A stretch of DNA of 64,000 nucleotides from positions 99,518-163,517 of the forward strand of contig JAFRCE010000013.1 of the NCBI GenBank assembly GCA_017404505.1, written 5' to 3'. The notes under the pieces are model-generated. The model saw only the letters and a program-made list of their open reading frames with translations. It searched no databases and was not told the DNA's origin. The stretch comes from Solobacterium sp. (lineage in GTDB: Bacteria > Bacillota_I > Bacilli_A > Erysipelotrichales > Erysipelotrichaceae). Positions 1-9,293 of the stretch are shown here, piece after piece. Each line of letters begins with the position of its first letter. Within the stretch, counting starts at the first letter, position 1. A program made the translations under genes and the position numbers.

Positions 1-10
1 GAGATTGCCA

Positions 11-1672
11 TCAGGCAAGATCGATCCGGATGTCAAAGATCTCCTTTTCGAAATCAAGCTGCAGTTCTGCTTTACCGCATGTATTGGTCCATACAATACG
101 CATTTCCGGTCCGTTCAGTTCGGATGTGATCTTCGCATCTTCCGTGAAAACAGGACATGTGTTTCTCAGTCTGAGCATCTCCAGCTGTTTCTGCACGACA
201 TCCTTTTTCAGCGCCTCCTCGATCTGTTCAGCGGTCAGATTAGTGCGGTTGATTTCCTTGTGGCCGCCCGCCCCGGCTCTGCGCATGCCTTCATAGTCGT
301 TCTTTCCGGCAAACAGATCCAGATACCAGACCTGCGGCTTGCCCGGCATGAACAGCTGCAGTGCTCTTGCCATCAGCATCCGCTGATCGCTTTCGCCCAG
401 GGCACTGTAATAGGTGGCGTTTACCTGATAATAAACGTTCTTCGCGCCATGCAGGTCTTTGACATAGCCGCCGCGCTTCACAGTCGTCTGAATCAGATTC
501 TGAATGCTTTCTTCCGGCAGAAGTCCCTGCAGATCGAGCAGCGGAATGCCGTCATGGCATCCCAGCATGTTCACGGTCTGAATCTTCTTTTCCGTGATCT
601 CGTCCATCCACTTCTTCAGATAGGATCCGTTCTTTCTTTCAAAGGCGTCAATGACGAGTCCCGGCAGGAAGAAGTCATATACCATATAACCCTTCCGGGC
701 CAGCGTTTCATAGATCTTTTCGCCATAGGATGCGTGGATTTCCGGCAGCAGGCTGAGATGATGTGTCTCAGCGATCGCATGGATCTTTTCCAGCAGGTCC
801 CAGGTGCCCGGATCGTTCAGGAAATTGCGTTCGCCCGGCTCCTTCGGAGCATAGGCGAAAGCGTCCAGACGGACGATCGAAGCACCGTAGCCGGCAAGTT
901 TGGCCAATGTGTCACGATAGTAATCCCATACCAGATCGGATTTGATGTTCAGATCCATCTGGCCAAGATACGTACGCCGGTTATCAGCATAGGCCAGTAC
1001 CTGTTCGCGGTATTTGTCCCAGCGGCCGAAATGAAGCGTCTTCAGATCACGGTCTGACCGGTTGAACAGATCGGCGATTTCCTGCGCCGCGGCATACTGC
1101 AGATGCAGATCGCGGACGAGATCGTAGGCATTGAGATCGGGATAGTTGACTTCCTGATAGAACGTATTCCAGTACGGCACATCACGGCCGTCCGGGAAAC
1201 GAACCATCAGGATCGGCAGACCCGGTTTGCGGAAGAACATTTTGTTCAGATATTTTTCATCTGGCTGGATATAGCCCGCCTCGCTCATTTCGCCGCAGCC
1301 TTCCCAGAAGCGGTTCCAGTCAATGAAGAAATCACGGTATTCCGATGCGTCGCCGTTTTTCAGAATGTCCTGAAACTGTTCGGAAAGAACGGAAATATGA
1401 TTGAGGACAAAATCCATCAGCAGACGGATATTCATCTTCTTCAGTTCTTCAATGTCATTTTCCGAAGCATATGCTTCATTCAGGTCGTAATTAATGACGG
1501 AGAAACCGCGGTCCAGATCGGTGTTGAAGATACTCGGCAGAATATAAAATGATTCAAATGCGTTTTCGAATTCTTTCTTTTTGAGAACCTGTACGATATC
1601 CGCCAGCTGACCGCCCATGGAATCCACATAGGCATTCAGCAGGGTTCCTGTCTTTGTTCTGTCCGGTTTCAT
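11..1672 (-). CDS. GH13 sucrose-phosphorylase-type glycoside phosphorylase
   Basis: This 553-residue protein has the fold order and length of GH13 subfamily 18, which phosphorolyses an alpha-glucoside such as sucrose, sucrose 6-phosphate or glucosylglycerate to glucose 1-phosphate. Visible catalytic residues are the nucleophile Asp in RLDAF (about residue 270), the acid/base Glu in LLPEIHASYGE (about 311) and the transition-state Asp in GCHDG (about 374). No signal peptide is seen, so it is cytoplasmic. An upstream GTG is possible, but the ATG at 1672 follows GAGG with better spacing. The start region overlaps the stop of the upstream kinase gene, which implies translational coupling. The acceptor sugar cannot be told from sequence. 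Confidence 0.85.
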   Translation of the reverse strand: MKPDRTKTGTLLNAYVDSMGGQLADIVQVLKKKEFENAFESFYILPSIFNTDLDRGFSVINYDLNEAYASENDIEELKKMNIRLLMDFVLNHISVLSEQFQDILKNGDASEYRDFFIDWNRFWEGCGEMSEAGYIQPDEKYLNKMFFRKPGLPILMVRFPDGRDVPYWNTFYQEVNYPDLNAYDLVRDLHLQYAAAQEIADLFNRSDRDLKTLHFGRWDKYREQVLAYADNRRTYLGQMDLNIKSDLVWDYYRDTLAKLAGYGASIVRLDAFAYAPKEPGERNFLNDPGTWDLLEKIHAIAETHHLSLLPEIHASYGEKIYETLARKGYMVYDFFLPGLVIDAFERKNGSYLKKWMDEITEKKIQTVNMLGCHDGIPLLDLQGLLPEESIQNLIQTTVKRGGYVKDLHGAKNVYYQVNATYYSALGESDQRMLMARALQLFMPGKPQVWYLDLFAGKNDYEGMRRAGAGGHKEINRTNLTAEQIEEALKKDVVQKQLEMLRLRNTCPVFTEDAKITSELNGPEMRIVWTNTCGKAELQLDFEKEIFDIRIDLA

Positions 1673-1674
1673 TT

Positions 1675-2589
1675 TCACGGCCTCAGCACAGTGCCATCCT
1701 TGGCAATAATGATATCCGCGTTGCTTTCCATCCGGGCATCCAGCTTCGCCTGTTCAATTTCCAGAACCATGGTGACAAATGCGGAATCCGCTTTGCCGTC
1801 TCTGGCTCTGAACAGACGATAGGCCTTTGTCTCTTCCGGTGTGGAACGCAGACATACGGCAATATCCACACCCTGTACTTTTTCCGAACCGCTGTGGGTC
1901 CATTCCAGAAGCAGAACGTTGGTACCGCTGAAATCCACTTCGTCATACCATCTGGCATCTTCGCTTCTGCCCATGCGCTTCATCCAGATTTTTTCCTGGC
2001 CGCTCTTGAACGCGGAAAGAACCCAGTTGACCTGCGCATAGTCCTGTTCCTTGTCTTCCCCCAGATAGCCTTCCAGACCTTTTCTGCCGTACTTCTGATA
2101 AATACTCAGCCACGGATATGTTTCCGCTTCGGCAGGATCGGAGTCGGTCTCCTTCTTCCACAGTTCCGAAAGAACCGCCTGTACTTCCGTACTGTATGCC
2201 TGTTCCTTCAGAAGACCTTTGAGACCTTCCGAGCGGAAAATGGAAACACGTTCAGCGTCGTTGTATTCGGGAATGCGGCGCGGGTAATTGTCACCTGACA
2301 TCGCATAGGTGCGGATACCGGCCTGATTGAGATAGTACGTCAGCAGAGAGGTCGTGACACTCTTGCCGGATCCGGAACCGCCGAAGATGGAAACGACATA
2401 TTTCTCATCTCCTTTTTCCTTCATCATCTGCACCAAAAGACGGAACAGTGTCTGCGCATGCGGAACCAGGGCTTCGGAAATGATCACCTTGTCGCCGGGC
2501 ATGTCACCATGCGGCATATCCTCGGCGATTTCCGGGAACTGCCATGTATCCAGATCGTTCATTATCGTTGTTAATTTTTCCTGCAGCAT
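1675..2589 (-). CDS. P-loop kinase (uridine kinase/APS kinase-like), sugar-operon partner
   Basis: A 304-residue protein with a clear Walker A motif GGSGSGKS (about residues 75-82) and a following SGDNYPRRIPEYND segment typical of the phosphoribulokinase/uridine kinase-like P-loop kinases. Its substrate is unknown. A kinase coupled to a GH13_18 phosphorylase may act on the sugar or polyol released by phosphorolysis, but that is inference. The start is placed at the ATG at 2589, six bases after GGAGG; the in-frame ATG at 2601 itself lies inside that Shine-Dalgarno region. It is cytoplasmic and first in a two-gene operon. Confidence 0.7.
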   Translation of the reverse strand: MLQEKLTTIMNDLDTWQFPEIAEDMPHGDMPGDKVIISEALVPHAQTLFRLLVQMMKEKGDEKYVVSIFGGSGSGKSVTTSLLTYYLNQAGIRTYAMSGDNYPRRIPEYNDAERVSIFRSEGLKGLLKEQAYSTEVQAVLSELWKKETDSDPAEAETYPWLSIYQKYGRKGLEGYLGEDKEQDYAQVNWVLSAFKSGQEKIWMKRMGRSEDARWYDEVDFSGTNVLLLEWTHSGSEKVQGVDIAVCLRSTPEETKAYRLFRARDGKADSAFVTMVLEIEQAKLDARMESNADIIIAKDGTVLRP

Positions 2590-2731
2590 ATAAGCCTCCA
2601 TTTGTCACTTTTATTCTAGCAAAGTTGTACTTGCGTGTGCATATACAACGGTGCGTTCGTGTCATTTGCACATTTTTTTCATCTCCATTGCGGCAAATGC
2701 CCTCTGAACAGAAAACGTGCGGTATCGAATA

Positions 2732-3592
2732 TTACATATTTATATAGTGATCCAGCAGTTTATAGATCCAGTCGCTCAGATCGGAGAAATGATAGCCGAG
2801 TTTCTCTGCCTTTTCCGTATTGTATGACTCGTTGTCCGGCATGCCGTTGAACGGAGCCTTTTCACCGTCGTCACTCAGAATGGCTTTCCGGCCGGTTTTT
2901 TCCTCCACATATCCGATGATCTGCCGGGGTGTGATCCAGCCGGCGGAACTGCCGTTGACGGCACCGCTGAATGCGTGGTCCGCCAGGAAAGCGATAAACT
3001 CACCGGCCTGCCGTTCATGAATAAAGGCAATGCCGTAATCCATCGGATCGACATACATCGGTATACCGTCACGGATATGATCCACATAGAATTTCAACCG
3101 GCCAGTATAATCGTTTTCCCCCAGGACGACGGGATATCTGACAAAGACACAGGCGGATGCGTCCATGAATTCCAGGGCCGCCCTTTCCGCCAGCCGCTTC
3201 CCTGCCGCGTAGTCCTCATTCCTTGACTGCCACACGAGCGGATAAGTAACCGGATCAAATTCCTCTTCTTTTGTATTGTCCTTTTCCTGCGCGTAAACAG
3301 AACCGGAAGACATCTGGATATACCTCCGGCAGCAGGCATTTTCCAGCAGTGCCTTCACATCATTGGAACTGTACGCGACTTTGTCAATGATCAGATCGTA
3401 GTTCAGGTTTGCCAGCGCCTCTTTGACCTGGCGGGGATCGGTCCGGTCCATGATGATCTGCTTCGTTCTGTCCGCGAACGGATTCGCCGCCCGTCCTCTT
3501 GTCGCAATCGTGACATCATGGCCTTCGGAAAGCAGCTTCCCGATCATGGGAATGCCAAAAAACCTTGTGCCCCCTACTACCAGTATTTTCAT
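2732..3592 (-). CDS. NAD-dependent epimerase/dehydratase family protein
   Basis: A 286-residue Rossmann-fold protein opening with MKILVVGGTRFFG, an NAD(P)-binding glycine motif with a GGTRFFG variant common in RNA-binding/epimerase-like extended SDRs. A later MSSGSVY stretch supplies the catalytic-Ser region, but the usual YxxxK is not clearly preserved (YAAGKRLAE is the nearest, about residues 130-140). Start chosen at 3592 because GGAGG lies seven bases upstream; the longer frame to 3673 has no such site. It is monocistronic. The substrate is unknown: a sugar-nucleotide enzyme or a chloroplast-Csp41-like protein are both possible. Confidence 0.75.
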   Translation of the reverse strand: MKILVVGGTRFFGIPMIGKLLSEGHDVTIATRGRAANPFADRTKQIIMDRTDPRQVKEALANLNYDLIIDKVAYSSNDVKALLENACCRRYIQMSSGSVYAQEKDNTKEEEFDPVTYPLVWQSRNEDYAAGKRLAERAALEFMDASACVFVRYPVVLGENDYTGRLKFYVDHIRDGIPMYVDPMDYGIAFIHERQAGEFIAFLADHAFSGAVNGSSAGWITPRQIIGYVEEKTGRKAILSDDGEKAPFNGMPDNESYNTEKAEKLGYHFSDLSDWIYKLLDHYINM

Positions 3593-3703
3593 CTGTACCT
3601 CCGTTTCTTTTTCTGAATACTTCTGTAAGTTCAGTATAGTACGGATCACACAGCAAATTAAAAAGGATATCACAGTTTGTGCGATATCCGCTGCTCCGGA
3701 GTT

Positions 3704-4453
3704 TTACATCTCTTCTTCGTATTCTTTTTTCGCCAGCCAGCCGCGGAACAGACCGCCTTCAAAGAGCGAAATGATCACAAAGAAAATGTCCGCAAACAGG
3801 ATGAAAATGAAGGATGGAATCATGATCCGGGTATACTTCTTTCCAAAGCATTCGCCTTTGCGGATGGCGGCACCCATGCCGGCCAGATAAAACAGCACGC
3901 CGGAGTTGAAGAACAGCAGCAACAATGCGTTCTCCGCGAAACTCCACCAGGCTTCTTTGGGAAACAGGCCGCCGCCGTTCATAAGACTGAGCGCAATATT
4001 CAGCAGCAGAATGCCGATTTCCACGACAAACAGGATCCTGCTTACATTCAGCATCACCCCGCCGCCGATCCCGACGCCGCCGCCCCAGACAAGATGAGCC
4101 CGCGCGCAGAAATTCTCGAACACCTGCATCAGCGGTTCGTTCTGCTTCCCTTCAATGAAACCGTTATTGGCGATGCAGTAAACATGGAGACTCAGACTGT
4201 TGTCCCGGCAGAAAACTTCCATCTTTTCAAGAAAACCGAGCACGTGGGATGGCACACCGTCAACGTAAAGCGGCAGACAGAACACGACCGCCTGCGCATC
4301 CCGCAGCTGTTCCAGGATCCGTTCGTGATCAGCCGGTGTGCGAAGCGTCTCGCTTACCTGTTCACCGCCGGCAAACAGGCGCTGCAGAAAGACAAAATAG
4401 GACGATGCACTGAATTTCTTTTTCGGACTGCCGTTGATAAATACCGTTTTCAT
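3704..4453 (-). CDS. Flavodoxin-like NAD(P)H oxidoreductase with C-terminal membrane segments
   Basis: The first ~120 residues form a flavodoxin-like FMN domain: an INGSPKKKFSAS phosphate-binding loop near the start and a LPLYVDGVPSHVLGFLEKM segment typical of NADPH-dependent FMN reductases. From about residue 120 on the protein turns hydrophobic, with at least three candidate transmembrane helices and a lysine/glutamate-rich cytoplasmic tail ending KKEYEEEM. It overlaps the next upstream gene by four bases. Fusion of this domain to a membrane anchor is unusual, and suggests electron transfer at the membrane (inference). Confidence 0.65.
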   Translation of the reverse strand: MKTVFINGSPKKKFSASSYFVFLQRLFAGGEQVSETLRTPADHERILEQLRDAQAVVFCLPLYVDGVPSHVLGFLEKMEVFCRDNSLSLHVYCIANNGFIEGKQNEPLMQVFENFCARAHLVWGGGVGIGGGVMLNVSRILFVVEIGILLLNIALSLMNGGGLFPKEAWWSFAENALLLLFFNSGVLFYLAGMGAAIRKGECFGKKYTRIMIPSFIFILFADIFFVIISLFEGGLFRGWLAKKEYEEEM

Positions 4454-4938
4454 ATCAATGCCTCCACTTCCTCACAGTTCGGAACGAAGATCACCTCTGA
4501 ACGGGCAAAACCGTCATTGACGGCATTGCGTCCGGCAAGATAACGGAAGGTTTCCTTCTCCGCCTCACTGGTTTCACCATAGACGATGACTTTCCAGAGA
4601 TCATGCCGGCCATAGCGCAGCGTATGGTGCATCTGGCCGCCGCGGTAGGTGCTGAACGGCGTGGATGTTCCAATGGAACGGTCCAGCACATTTTTTACAG
4701 CGGTGCTGTATCCGCCGTACAGATTCTTCGTGACGATCACCAGTTCGTCAGCCTGCCCGATCAGCCGGCAGATCTGTTTCAGTCTGTCTTTCATGAAGCA
4801 TTCCGCCGGGTGCTTCGTCCAGCAGCCAAAGCAGCCCTGACATGGCGCGTATCTGCCGTCCGCCGCAAAAGCGCGGTCACAGCCGGCACGGATCATTTCA
4901 TCATAACGGCTGTCCAGATCGTAAATGATTACTTTCAT
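4450..4938 (-). CDS. Flavodoxin-family NAD(P)H-dependent reductase-like protein
   Basis: A 162-residue protein related to NADPH-dependent FMN reductases: it contains the cysteine-rich QGCFGCWTKHPAEC motif (about residues 33-47) of iron-sulfur-flavoprotein-like and FMN reductase families, and a VTKNLYGGYSTAVKNVLDR loop. Start at 4938 is preferred over 4944 because AGGAG is eight bases upstream of the former and only two from the latter. It sits between a PadR regulator and a membrane flavodoxin-like protein, forming a three-gene operon that may respond to a small toxic molecule or redox stress. The substrate is unknown. Confidence 0.7.
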   Translation of the reverse strand: MKVIIYDLDSRYDEMIRAGCDRAFAADGRYAPCQGCFGCWTKHPAECFMKDRLKQICRLIGQADELVIVTKNLYGGYSTAVKNVLDRSIGTSTPFSTYRGGQMHHTLRYGRHDLWKVIVYGETSEAEKETFRYLAGRNAVNDGFARSEVIFVPNCEEVEALI

Positions 4939-4940
4939 TG

Positions 4941-5513
4941 TCATTTCTCCTGTGTATTATCCGCATTCTGCATCTGACGGAGTTTTTCGATTTCTTCAAT
5001 GCAGTATTCACACCATTCCCGCTGCATTTTTTCATACATGCAGCCAAACGCGATCGTGAGTTTCCAGTAAACCGCCTTCTCAGGATCATTCACTGCCTGC
5101 CGGTACATTTCGGCACTGGCAGAGACCTGCTTTCCTTCATCCGGAAAGACAGACGCATCCTTGAAGGCTTTGAAAAAAGCGATGTTCTCTTCCGCCGGCA
5201 GTTCACCCATGAAGAAGGTCTTCATCAGAAACGGGTTTTTGTAACCGGCCGGCAGATTGTCATCCCGCAGCCACCGCAGCAGTTCCGCATGTCCCGCCGG
5301 CGTAATGGAAAACACATTCTTGTCCGGTCTGCCGGTCTGAGCCACATGCGTCTGGCTGATCCATCCGGCTTTTTCCATCGTCTGCAGTTCCCGGTAAATC
5401 TGGCTGGTCTGGGCCGTCCAGAAATGATTCAGTGAATCCCGGAATACTGTCCGGATTTCATAGCCGGTCTTATCACCGTTGCTGATGAGGCCAAGAATAC
5501 CATGTTTCAGCAT
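4941..5513 (-). CDS. PadR-family transcriptional regulator
   Basis: A 190-residue protein starting MLKHGILGLISNGDKTGYEI, the standard PadR N-terminal winged helix, with a YRELQTMEKAGWI recognition-helix region and a C-terminal coiled dimerisation part. PadR proteins repress small operons and let go on binding phenolic or drug-like ligands. The start at 5513 has AAAGGAG seven bases upstream. The longer frame reads through the operator repeats and is spurious. It heads the operon with two flavodoxin-like genes, which it likely controls together with itself. Confidence 0.88.
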   Translation of the reverse strand: MLKHGILGLISNGDKTGYEIRTVFRDSLNHFWTAQTSQIYRELQTMEKAGWISQTHVAQTGRPDKNVFSITPAGHAELLRWLRDDNLPAGYKNPFLMKTFFMGELPAEENIAFFKAFKDASVFPDEGKQVSASAEMYRQAVNDPEKAVYWKLTIAFGCMYEKMQREWCEYCIEEIEKLRQMQNADNTQEK

Positions 5514-5528
5514 AAACAGCTCCTTTAT

Positions 5529-5587
5529 ATTCCACTTATGGAATATATTATAGTTCCACTTGTTGAATATATCAACGTTCCATTCAC
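5529..5587. promoter_or_regulatory. Three 24-bp-spaced operator repeats upstream of padR
   Basis: Repeats begin at 5529, 5553 and 5577, each with a TTCCA core. The first is a perfect inverted repeat, ATTCCA-CTTA-TGGAAT; the second is imperfect, GTTCCA-CTTG-TTGAAT; the third is a half-site, GTTCCATTC. They lie 16-74 bases ahead of the padR start codon, so autoregulation is likely. They differ from the classic PadR site ATGT-N8-ACAT. Confidence 0.6.
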
Positions 5588-5630
5588 AAAAAAAGATGTG
5601 CACATCTGTACACATCTTTGCGGGTTAATC

Positions 5631-7253
5631 TTACTCTTCGTCGAGTTTCGGACCGGCTGCGACAAGAGCCTTGCCAGCAGGATTGGTTTCATACTTGTGG
5701 AAGTTCTTGATGAAACGTCCAGCCAGATCTTTTGCCTTGGCTTCCCATTCAGAAGCATCCGCATAGGTATCGCGCGGATCCAGAATACCGCTGTCAACAC
5801 CCGGCAGTTCTGTCGGAACTTCGAAGTTGAAATACGGAATTCTCTTTGTCGGAGCCTTGTTGACGTCACCGTTCAGGATGGCGTCGATGATACCGCGGGT
5901 ATCCTTGATGGAGATACGCTTGCCTGTACCGTTCCAGCCGGTATTGACAAGATATGCCTTGGCACCGCTCTGCTTCATTCTCTTGACCAGTTCCTCACCA
6001 TACTTTGTCGGATGGAGTTCGAGGAAGGCCTGACCGAAGCAGGCACTGAATGTCGGTGTCGGTTCTGTGATGCCGCGTTCCGTACCGGCCAGCTTGGCTG
6101 TGAAACCGGACAGGAAGTAGTACTGTGTCTGTTCCGGATCAAGAATGGAAACCGGCGGCAGTACTCCGAAGGCATCGGCAGACAGGAAGATAACGTTCTC
6201 AGCTGCCGGGCCGGAAGATGTCGGGCGGATATTCTGAACGATCTTTTCGATATGATCGATCGGATAGGAAACACGTGTGTTTTCCGTTACGGTCTTGTCA
6301 GCGAAATCGATTTTGCCGTTTTCGTCAACGGTGACGTTTTCCAGCAGAGCGTCTCTGCGGATGGCGTTGTAGATATCCGGTTCGGATTCCTTGTCAAGGT
6401 TGATGACCTTGGCATAGCAGCCGCCTTCGAAGTTGAAGACGCCTTCGTCATCCCAGCCGTGCTCATCATCACCGATCAGCAGACGCTTCGGGTCAGTGGA
6501 CAGCGTTGTTTTGCCGGTTCCGGAAAGACCGAAGAAGATGGCAGTGTTCTTGCCTTCCATATCGGTGTTGGCGGAGCAGTGCATTGCAGCGATGCCCTTG
6601 AGCGGCAGATAGTAGTTCATCATGGAGAACATACCCTTCTTCATTTCGCCGCCATACCATGTGTTGAGGATGACCTGCTCACGGCTTGTGATATTGAATG
6701 CGACAGCCGTTTCGGAGTTCAGTCCCATTTCCTTGTAGTTGTCAACCTTGGCCAGAGAAGCCGTGTAGACAATAAAGTCAGGTGTGAAGTTCGCAGCTTC
6801 CTCTTCGGTCGGCTTGATGAACATGTTTCTGACGAAATGAGCCTGCCATGCGACTTCCATAATGAAGCGTACAGCCATGCGGGTATCCTTGTTGGCGCCG
6901 CAGAAGGCATCAACGACAAACAGTCTCTTGTCAGACAGTTCCTTGACAGCGAGATCCTTCAGGATCGCCCAGTTTTCTTCTGAAAGCGGATGGTTGTCAT
7001 TCGGATACTCCGGTGAGTTCCACCATACGGTGTCCTTGGAATTCTCATCCATGACAATGTACTTGTCCTTAGGAGAACGGCCGGTATAGATACCTGTCAT
7101 AACGTTGACAGCGTCCAGTTCTGTCAGCTGGCCCTTCTCATAACCTGTCAGTTCCGGTTTCATTTCTTCATTGAACAGAACTTCGTAGGAAGGGTTGTAT
7201 ATGATGTCCTTGACACCGGTAATTCCATACTTCGTTAAATCGATCTGAGTCAT
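5631..7253 (-). CDS. pckA: Phosphoenolpyruvate carboxykinase (ATP)
   Basis: The 540-residue product has the full length of ATP-type PEPCK, which interconverts oxaloacetate + ATP and PEP + CO2 + ADP in the cytoplasm. Seen are the kinase-1a loop [11 protein letters not shown], the metal/ATP motif LIGDDEHGW just after it, and the [10 protein letters not shown] region. The start at 7253 follows AGGAAAGAGG at good spacing; a longer frame upstream has no support. In a fermenter it can run toward oxaloacetate and yield ATP. Its neighbours birA and the oxaloacetate decarboxylase operon fit that role (inference). Confidence 0.97.
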   Translation of the reverse strand: MTQIDLTKYGITGVKDIIYNPSYEVLFNEEMKPELTGYEKGQLTELDAVNVMTGIYTGRSPKDKYIVMDENSKDTVWWNSPEYPNDNHPLSEENWAILKDLAVKELSDKRLFVVDAFCGANKDTRMAVRFIMEVAWQAHFVRNMFIKPTEEEAANFTPDFIVYTASLAKVDNYKEMGLNSETAVAFNITSREQVILNTWYGGEMKKGMFSMMNYYLPLKGIAAMHCSANTDMEGKNTAIFFGLSGTGKTTLSTDPKRLLIGDDEHGWDDEGVFNFEGGCYAKVINLDKESEPDIYNAIRRDALLENVTVDENGKIDFADKTVTENTRVSYPIDHIEKIVQNIRPTSSGPAAENVIFLSADAFGVLPPVSILDPEQTQYYFLSGFTAKLAGTERGITEPTPTFSACFGQAFLELHPTKYGEELVKRMKQSGAKAYLVNTGWNGTGKRISIKDTRGIIDAILNGDVNKAPTKRIPYFNFEVPTELPGVDSGILDPRDTYADASEWEAKAKDLAGRFIKNFHKYETNPAGKALVAAGPKLDEE

Positions 7254-7278
7254 GTTTAACCTCTTTCCTTTATTCTCC

Positions 7279-7304
7279 GAGTTTGTTAAATATTTCCCAA
7301 ACTC
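7279..7304. promoter_or_regulatory. Inverted repeat in the pckA-birA divergent promoter region
   Basis: GAGTTTG and CAAACTC are perfect 7-bp arms separated by 12 AT-rich bases, 26 bp ahead of the pckA start codon. The 103-bp gap must hold promoters for both directions. The repeat could be an operator for a regulator shared by the two genes. BirA here has no DNA-binding domain, so it is not the obvious ligand. Confidence 0.4.
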
Positions 7305-7356
7305 AAATAAATCATGTATGATTATATCACGGTGAAAACCATAAACAAGATAAAAT

Positions 7357-8121
7357 ATGCCTTTAAAACTAACTGAAAACGCTATCAGACAGCATCTCAA
7401 GACGTCATTGAATGATGTAATCGCTTACACAGTGACTGACTCGACCAATAGCCGGGCCAGAGAATTCCTGGCGGATGGAAAACAGCCGCCTTTTCTGCTT
7501 GTCAGTGAACAGCAGACAGCCGGAAGAGGCCGCCGCGGCAATTCCTTTTTTTCGCCGGAAAGCGGTCTGTATTACACCCTGGTCATCCGGCCGGACGATA
7601 CCCGACTGGCCATTGAGAAAACAACCCTGGCGGCTGCCGTCTCAGCCTGCGAGGCAATTGAGGAAACAGCCGGCATCACATGCGACATCAAGTGGGTCAA
7701 CGACCTGTACCTGGATGGCCTTAAGGTCGCCGGCATTCTGTGCGAGGCGCCCCGCAGTCCGCAGAATGAAGTCATGGGAATCATCATCGGCATCGGCATC
7801 AACGTCGCCGCCCGGGAATTCCCCAAAGAGCTGCGCAGTAAAGCAGGTTCCCTGAACCGGCCCGATCTGGACCGCAATCAGCTTGCGGCAGTCCTGACTG
7901 ACCGTCTTATGCATTGGACCGGTAACCTATCGGATCCCGAACTGATCAGAGAATACCGCCGGCGTTCCTTCCTGATCGGCAAAAATGTTGCCTTTATCCT
8001 GAACGGTAAGGAAATACACGGCCGGGTAACAGGCATCAACGAGGAAGGCAATCTGATCATCGAAGCTGATCAGACCTACGTCCTCAGTTCCGGCGAAGTA
8101 TCTCTGTCATCCTGGGAATAA
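7357..8121 (+). CDS. birA: Biotin--[biotin carboxyl-carrier protein] ligase, no HTH domain
   Basis: A 254-residue biotin protein ligase: [10 protein letters not shown], the biotinyl-AMP loop [11 protein letters not shown] (about residues 56-66), the catalytic-Lys strand [20 protein letters not shown], and a small C-terminal domain with [10 protein letters not shown]. It lacks the N-terminal winged helix of bifunctional BirA, so it is a group I enzyme without repressor function. It attaches biotin to lysine of carrier proteins; the BCCP gene 1.2 kb away is a natural substrate. The ATG at 7357 has only a weak ribosome binding site. Confidence 0.93.
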   Translation: MPLKLTENAIRQHLKTSLNDVIAYTVTDSTNSRAREFLADGKQPPFLLVSEQQTAGRGRRGNSFFSPESGLYYTLVIRPDDTRLAIEKTTLAAAVSACEAIEETAGITCDIKWVNDLYLDGLKVAGILCEAPRSPQNEVMGIIIGIGINVAAREFPKELRSKAGSLNRPDLDRNQLAAVLTDRLMHWTGNLSDPELIREYRRRSFLIGKNVAFILNGKEIHGRVTGINEEGNLIIEADQTYVLSSGEVSLSSWE

Positions 8122-8127
8122 TGAAAA

Positions 8128-8158
8128 GATCGTGATCAGTGATCACGATCCTTTTGTT
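8128..8158. terminator. Bidirectional terminator between birA and oadB
   Basis: A perfect 11-bp stem (GATCGTGATCA and its complement) with a one-base centre spans 8128-8150. It is followed by CTTTTGTTTT on the plus strand and by TTTTCAT on the minus strand. It can end both convergent units. Confidence 0.85.
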
Positions 8159-9283
8159 TTAGAATGCGCCGAAGATCTTCAGCATGAAGCCGGCTGCGAC
8201 AGCCGAGCCGATGACACCGGCAACGTTCGGACCCATGGCATGCATGAGCAGATAGTTGCTCGGGTTGGCTTTCTGGCCTTCGATCTGGCTGACACGGGCA
8301 GCCATCGGAACCGCCGATACACCGGCCGAACCGATCAGCGGGTTGACCTTGCCGCCAGTGACCTTGTACATGATCTTACCGATCAGCAGACCGCCGATGG
8401 TCGAGAAGCAGAAGGCAATCAGACCGAGGACAATGATCTCGATCGTCCGGAATGTCAGGAAGGTCGGAGCGACTGCCTTGGCACCTACCGAGAGGCCAAG
8501 GAAGATAATGACCATATTCGTCAGGGCATTCTGAGCTGTATCGCTCAGTCTGTCCGTCAGGCCTGTTTCTTTCAGCAGGTTGCCCATCATCAGCATGCCG
8601 ACAAGCGGTGCTGTGTCAGGAATCAGCAGAACAACGAATGTCGTAACGGCAATCGGGAAGATAATGCGTTCCTTTTTGGAAACGTTACGGGCCTGCTTCA
8701 TAACTGTCTTACGCTCGGTTTCCGTTGTCACCAGACGCATCAGCGGCGGCTGGATCATCGGAATCAGAGCCATGTAGGAATAAGCAGCGATGGCAATCGC
8801 CGGCAGATAGTCCATGGCCAGCTTGGACGCGGTCAGGATGGCTGTCGGTCCGTCGGCACCGCCAATGACACCGATCGCCGCGGCAACCTTCGGTTCAAAT
8901 CCCAGCAGCAATGCCATCAGGAAGGCTGTGAAGATACCGAACTGCGCGCCGGCTCCCATCAGTAATGAAGATGGATTGGCAATCAGCGGTCCGAAATCCG
9001 TCATGGCTCCGGTGCCCAGGAAGACCAGGGACGGATAGATGCCATATTCCACACCGAGTGAAAGATAGTGGATCAGACCGTCGGTAATGCCTGTCCGCGG
9101 CAGATTTGCCAGCAGCACACCGAAGGCAATGGGAACCATCAGCAGCGGTTCGTATTTCTTATGAATGCCCAGGTACAGCAGTACGAAGGCAACAATGATC
9201 ATGACCAGATAACGCGGATCTTCAAATATACCGGCAAAACCTGATTCAGAGAAAATCTTTCCTAATATATCAAAAATATTCAT
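8159..9283 (-). CDS. oadB: Na+-transporting carboxylic acid decarboxylase beta subunit
   Basis: A 374-residue, very hydrophobic protein of the OadB/MmdB/GcdB family, the membrane subunit that decarboxylates carboxybiotin and pumps Na+ outward. The signature GAMTDFGPLIANPSSLLMGAGAQ with the conserved Asp, and IGVIGGADGPTAI, are both present; these Asp and Gly-rich segments line the Na+ path. It is last in the operon oadA-oadG-BCCP-oadB, ten bases after the BCCP gene. Start ATG at 9283 follows AGGAGTGATC. Confidence 0.95.
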   Translation of the reverse strand: MNIFDILGKIFSESGFAGIFEDPRYLVMIIVAFVLLYLGIHKKYEPLLMVPIAFGVLLANLPRTGITDGLIHYLSLGVEYGIYPSLVFLGTGAMTDFGPLIANPSSLLMGAGAQFGIFTAFLMALLLGFEPKVAAAIGVIGGADGPTAILTASKLAMDYLPAIAIAAYSYMALIPMIQPPLMRLVTTETERKTVMKQARNVSKKERIIFPIAVTTFVVLLIPDTAPLVGMLMMGNLLKETGLTDRLSDTAQNALTNMVIIFLGLSVGAKAVAPTFLTFRTIEIIVLGLIAFCFSTIGGLLIGKIMYKVTGGKVNPLIGSAGVSAVPMAARVSQIEGQKANPSNYLLMHAMGPNVAGVIGSAVAAGFMLKIFGAF

Positions 9284-9293
9284 CAGATCACTC

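Noticed and set aside
3677..4543. Long plus-strand frame opposite the flavodoxin-like genes
   Set aside because: It mirrors two well-supported minus-strand genes, and the residue pattern (His/Gln-rich) is that of an antisense shadow.
5502..6983. 493-codon plus-strand frame opposite pckA
   Set aside because: pckA is certain on the other strand; the frame is an antisense shadow.
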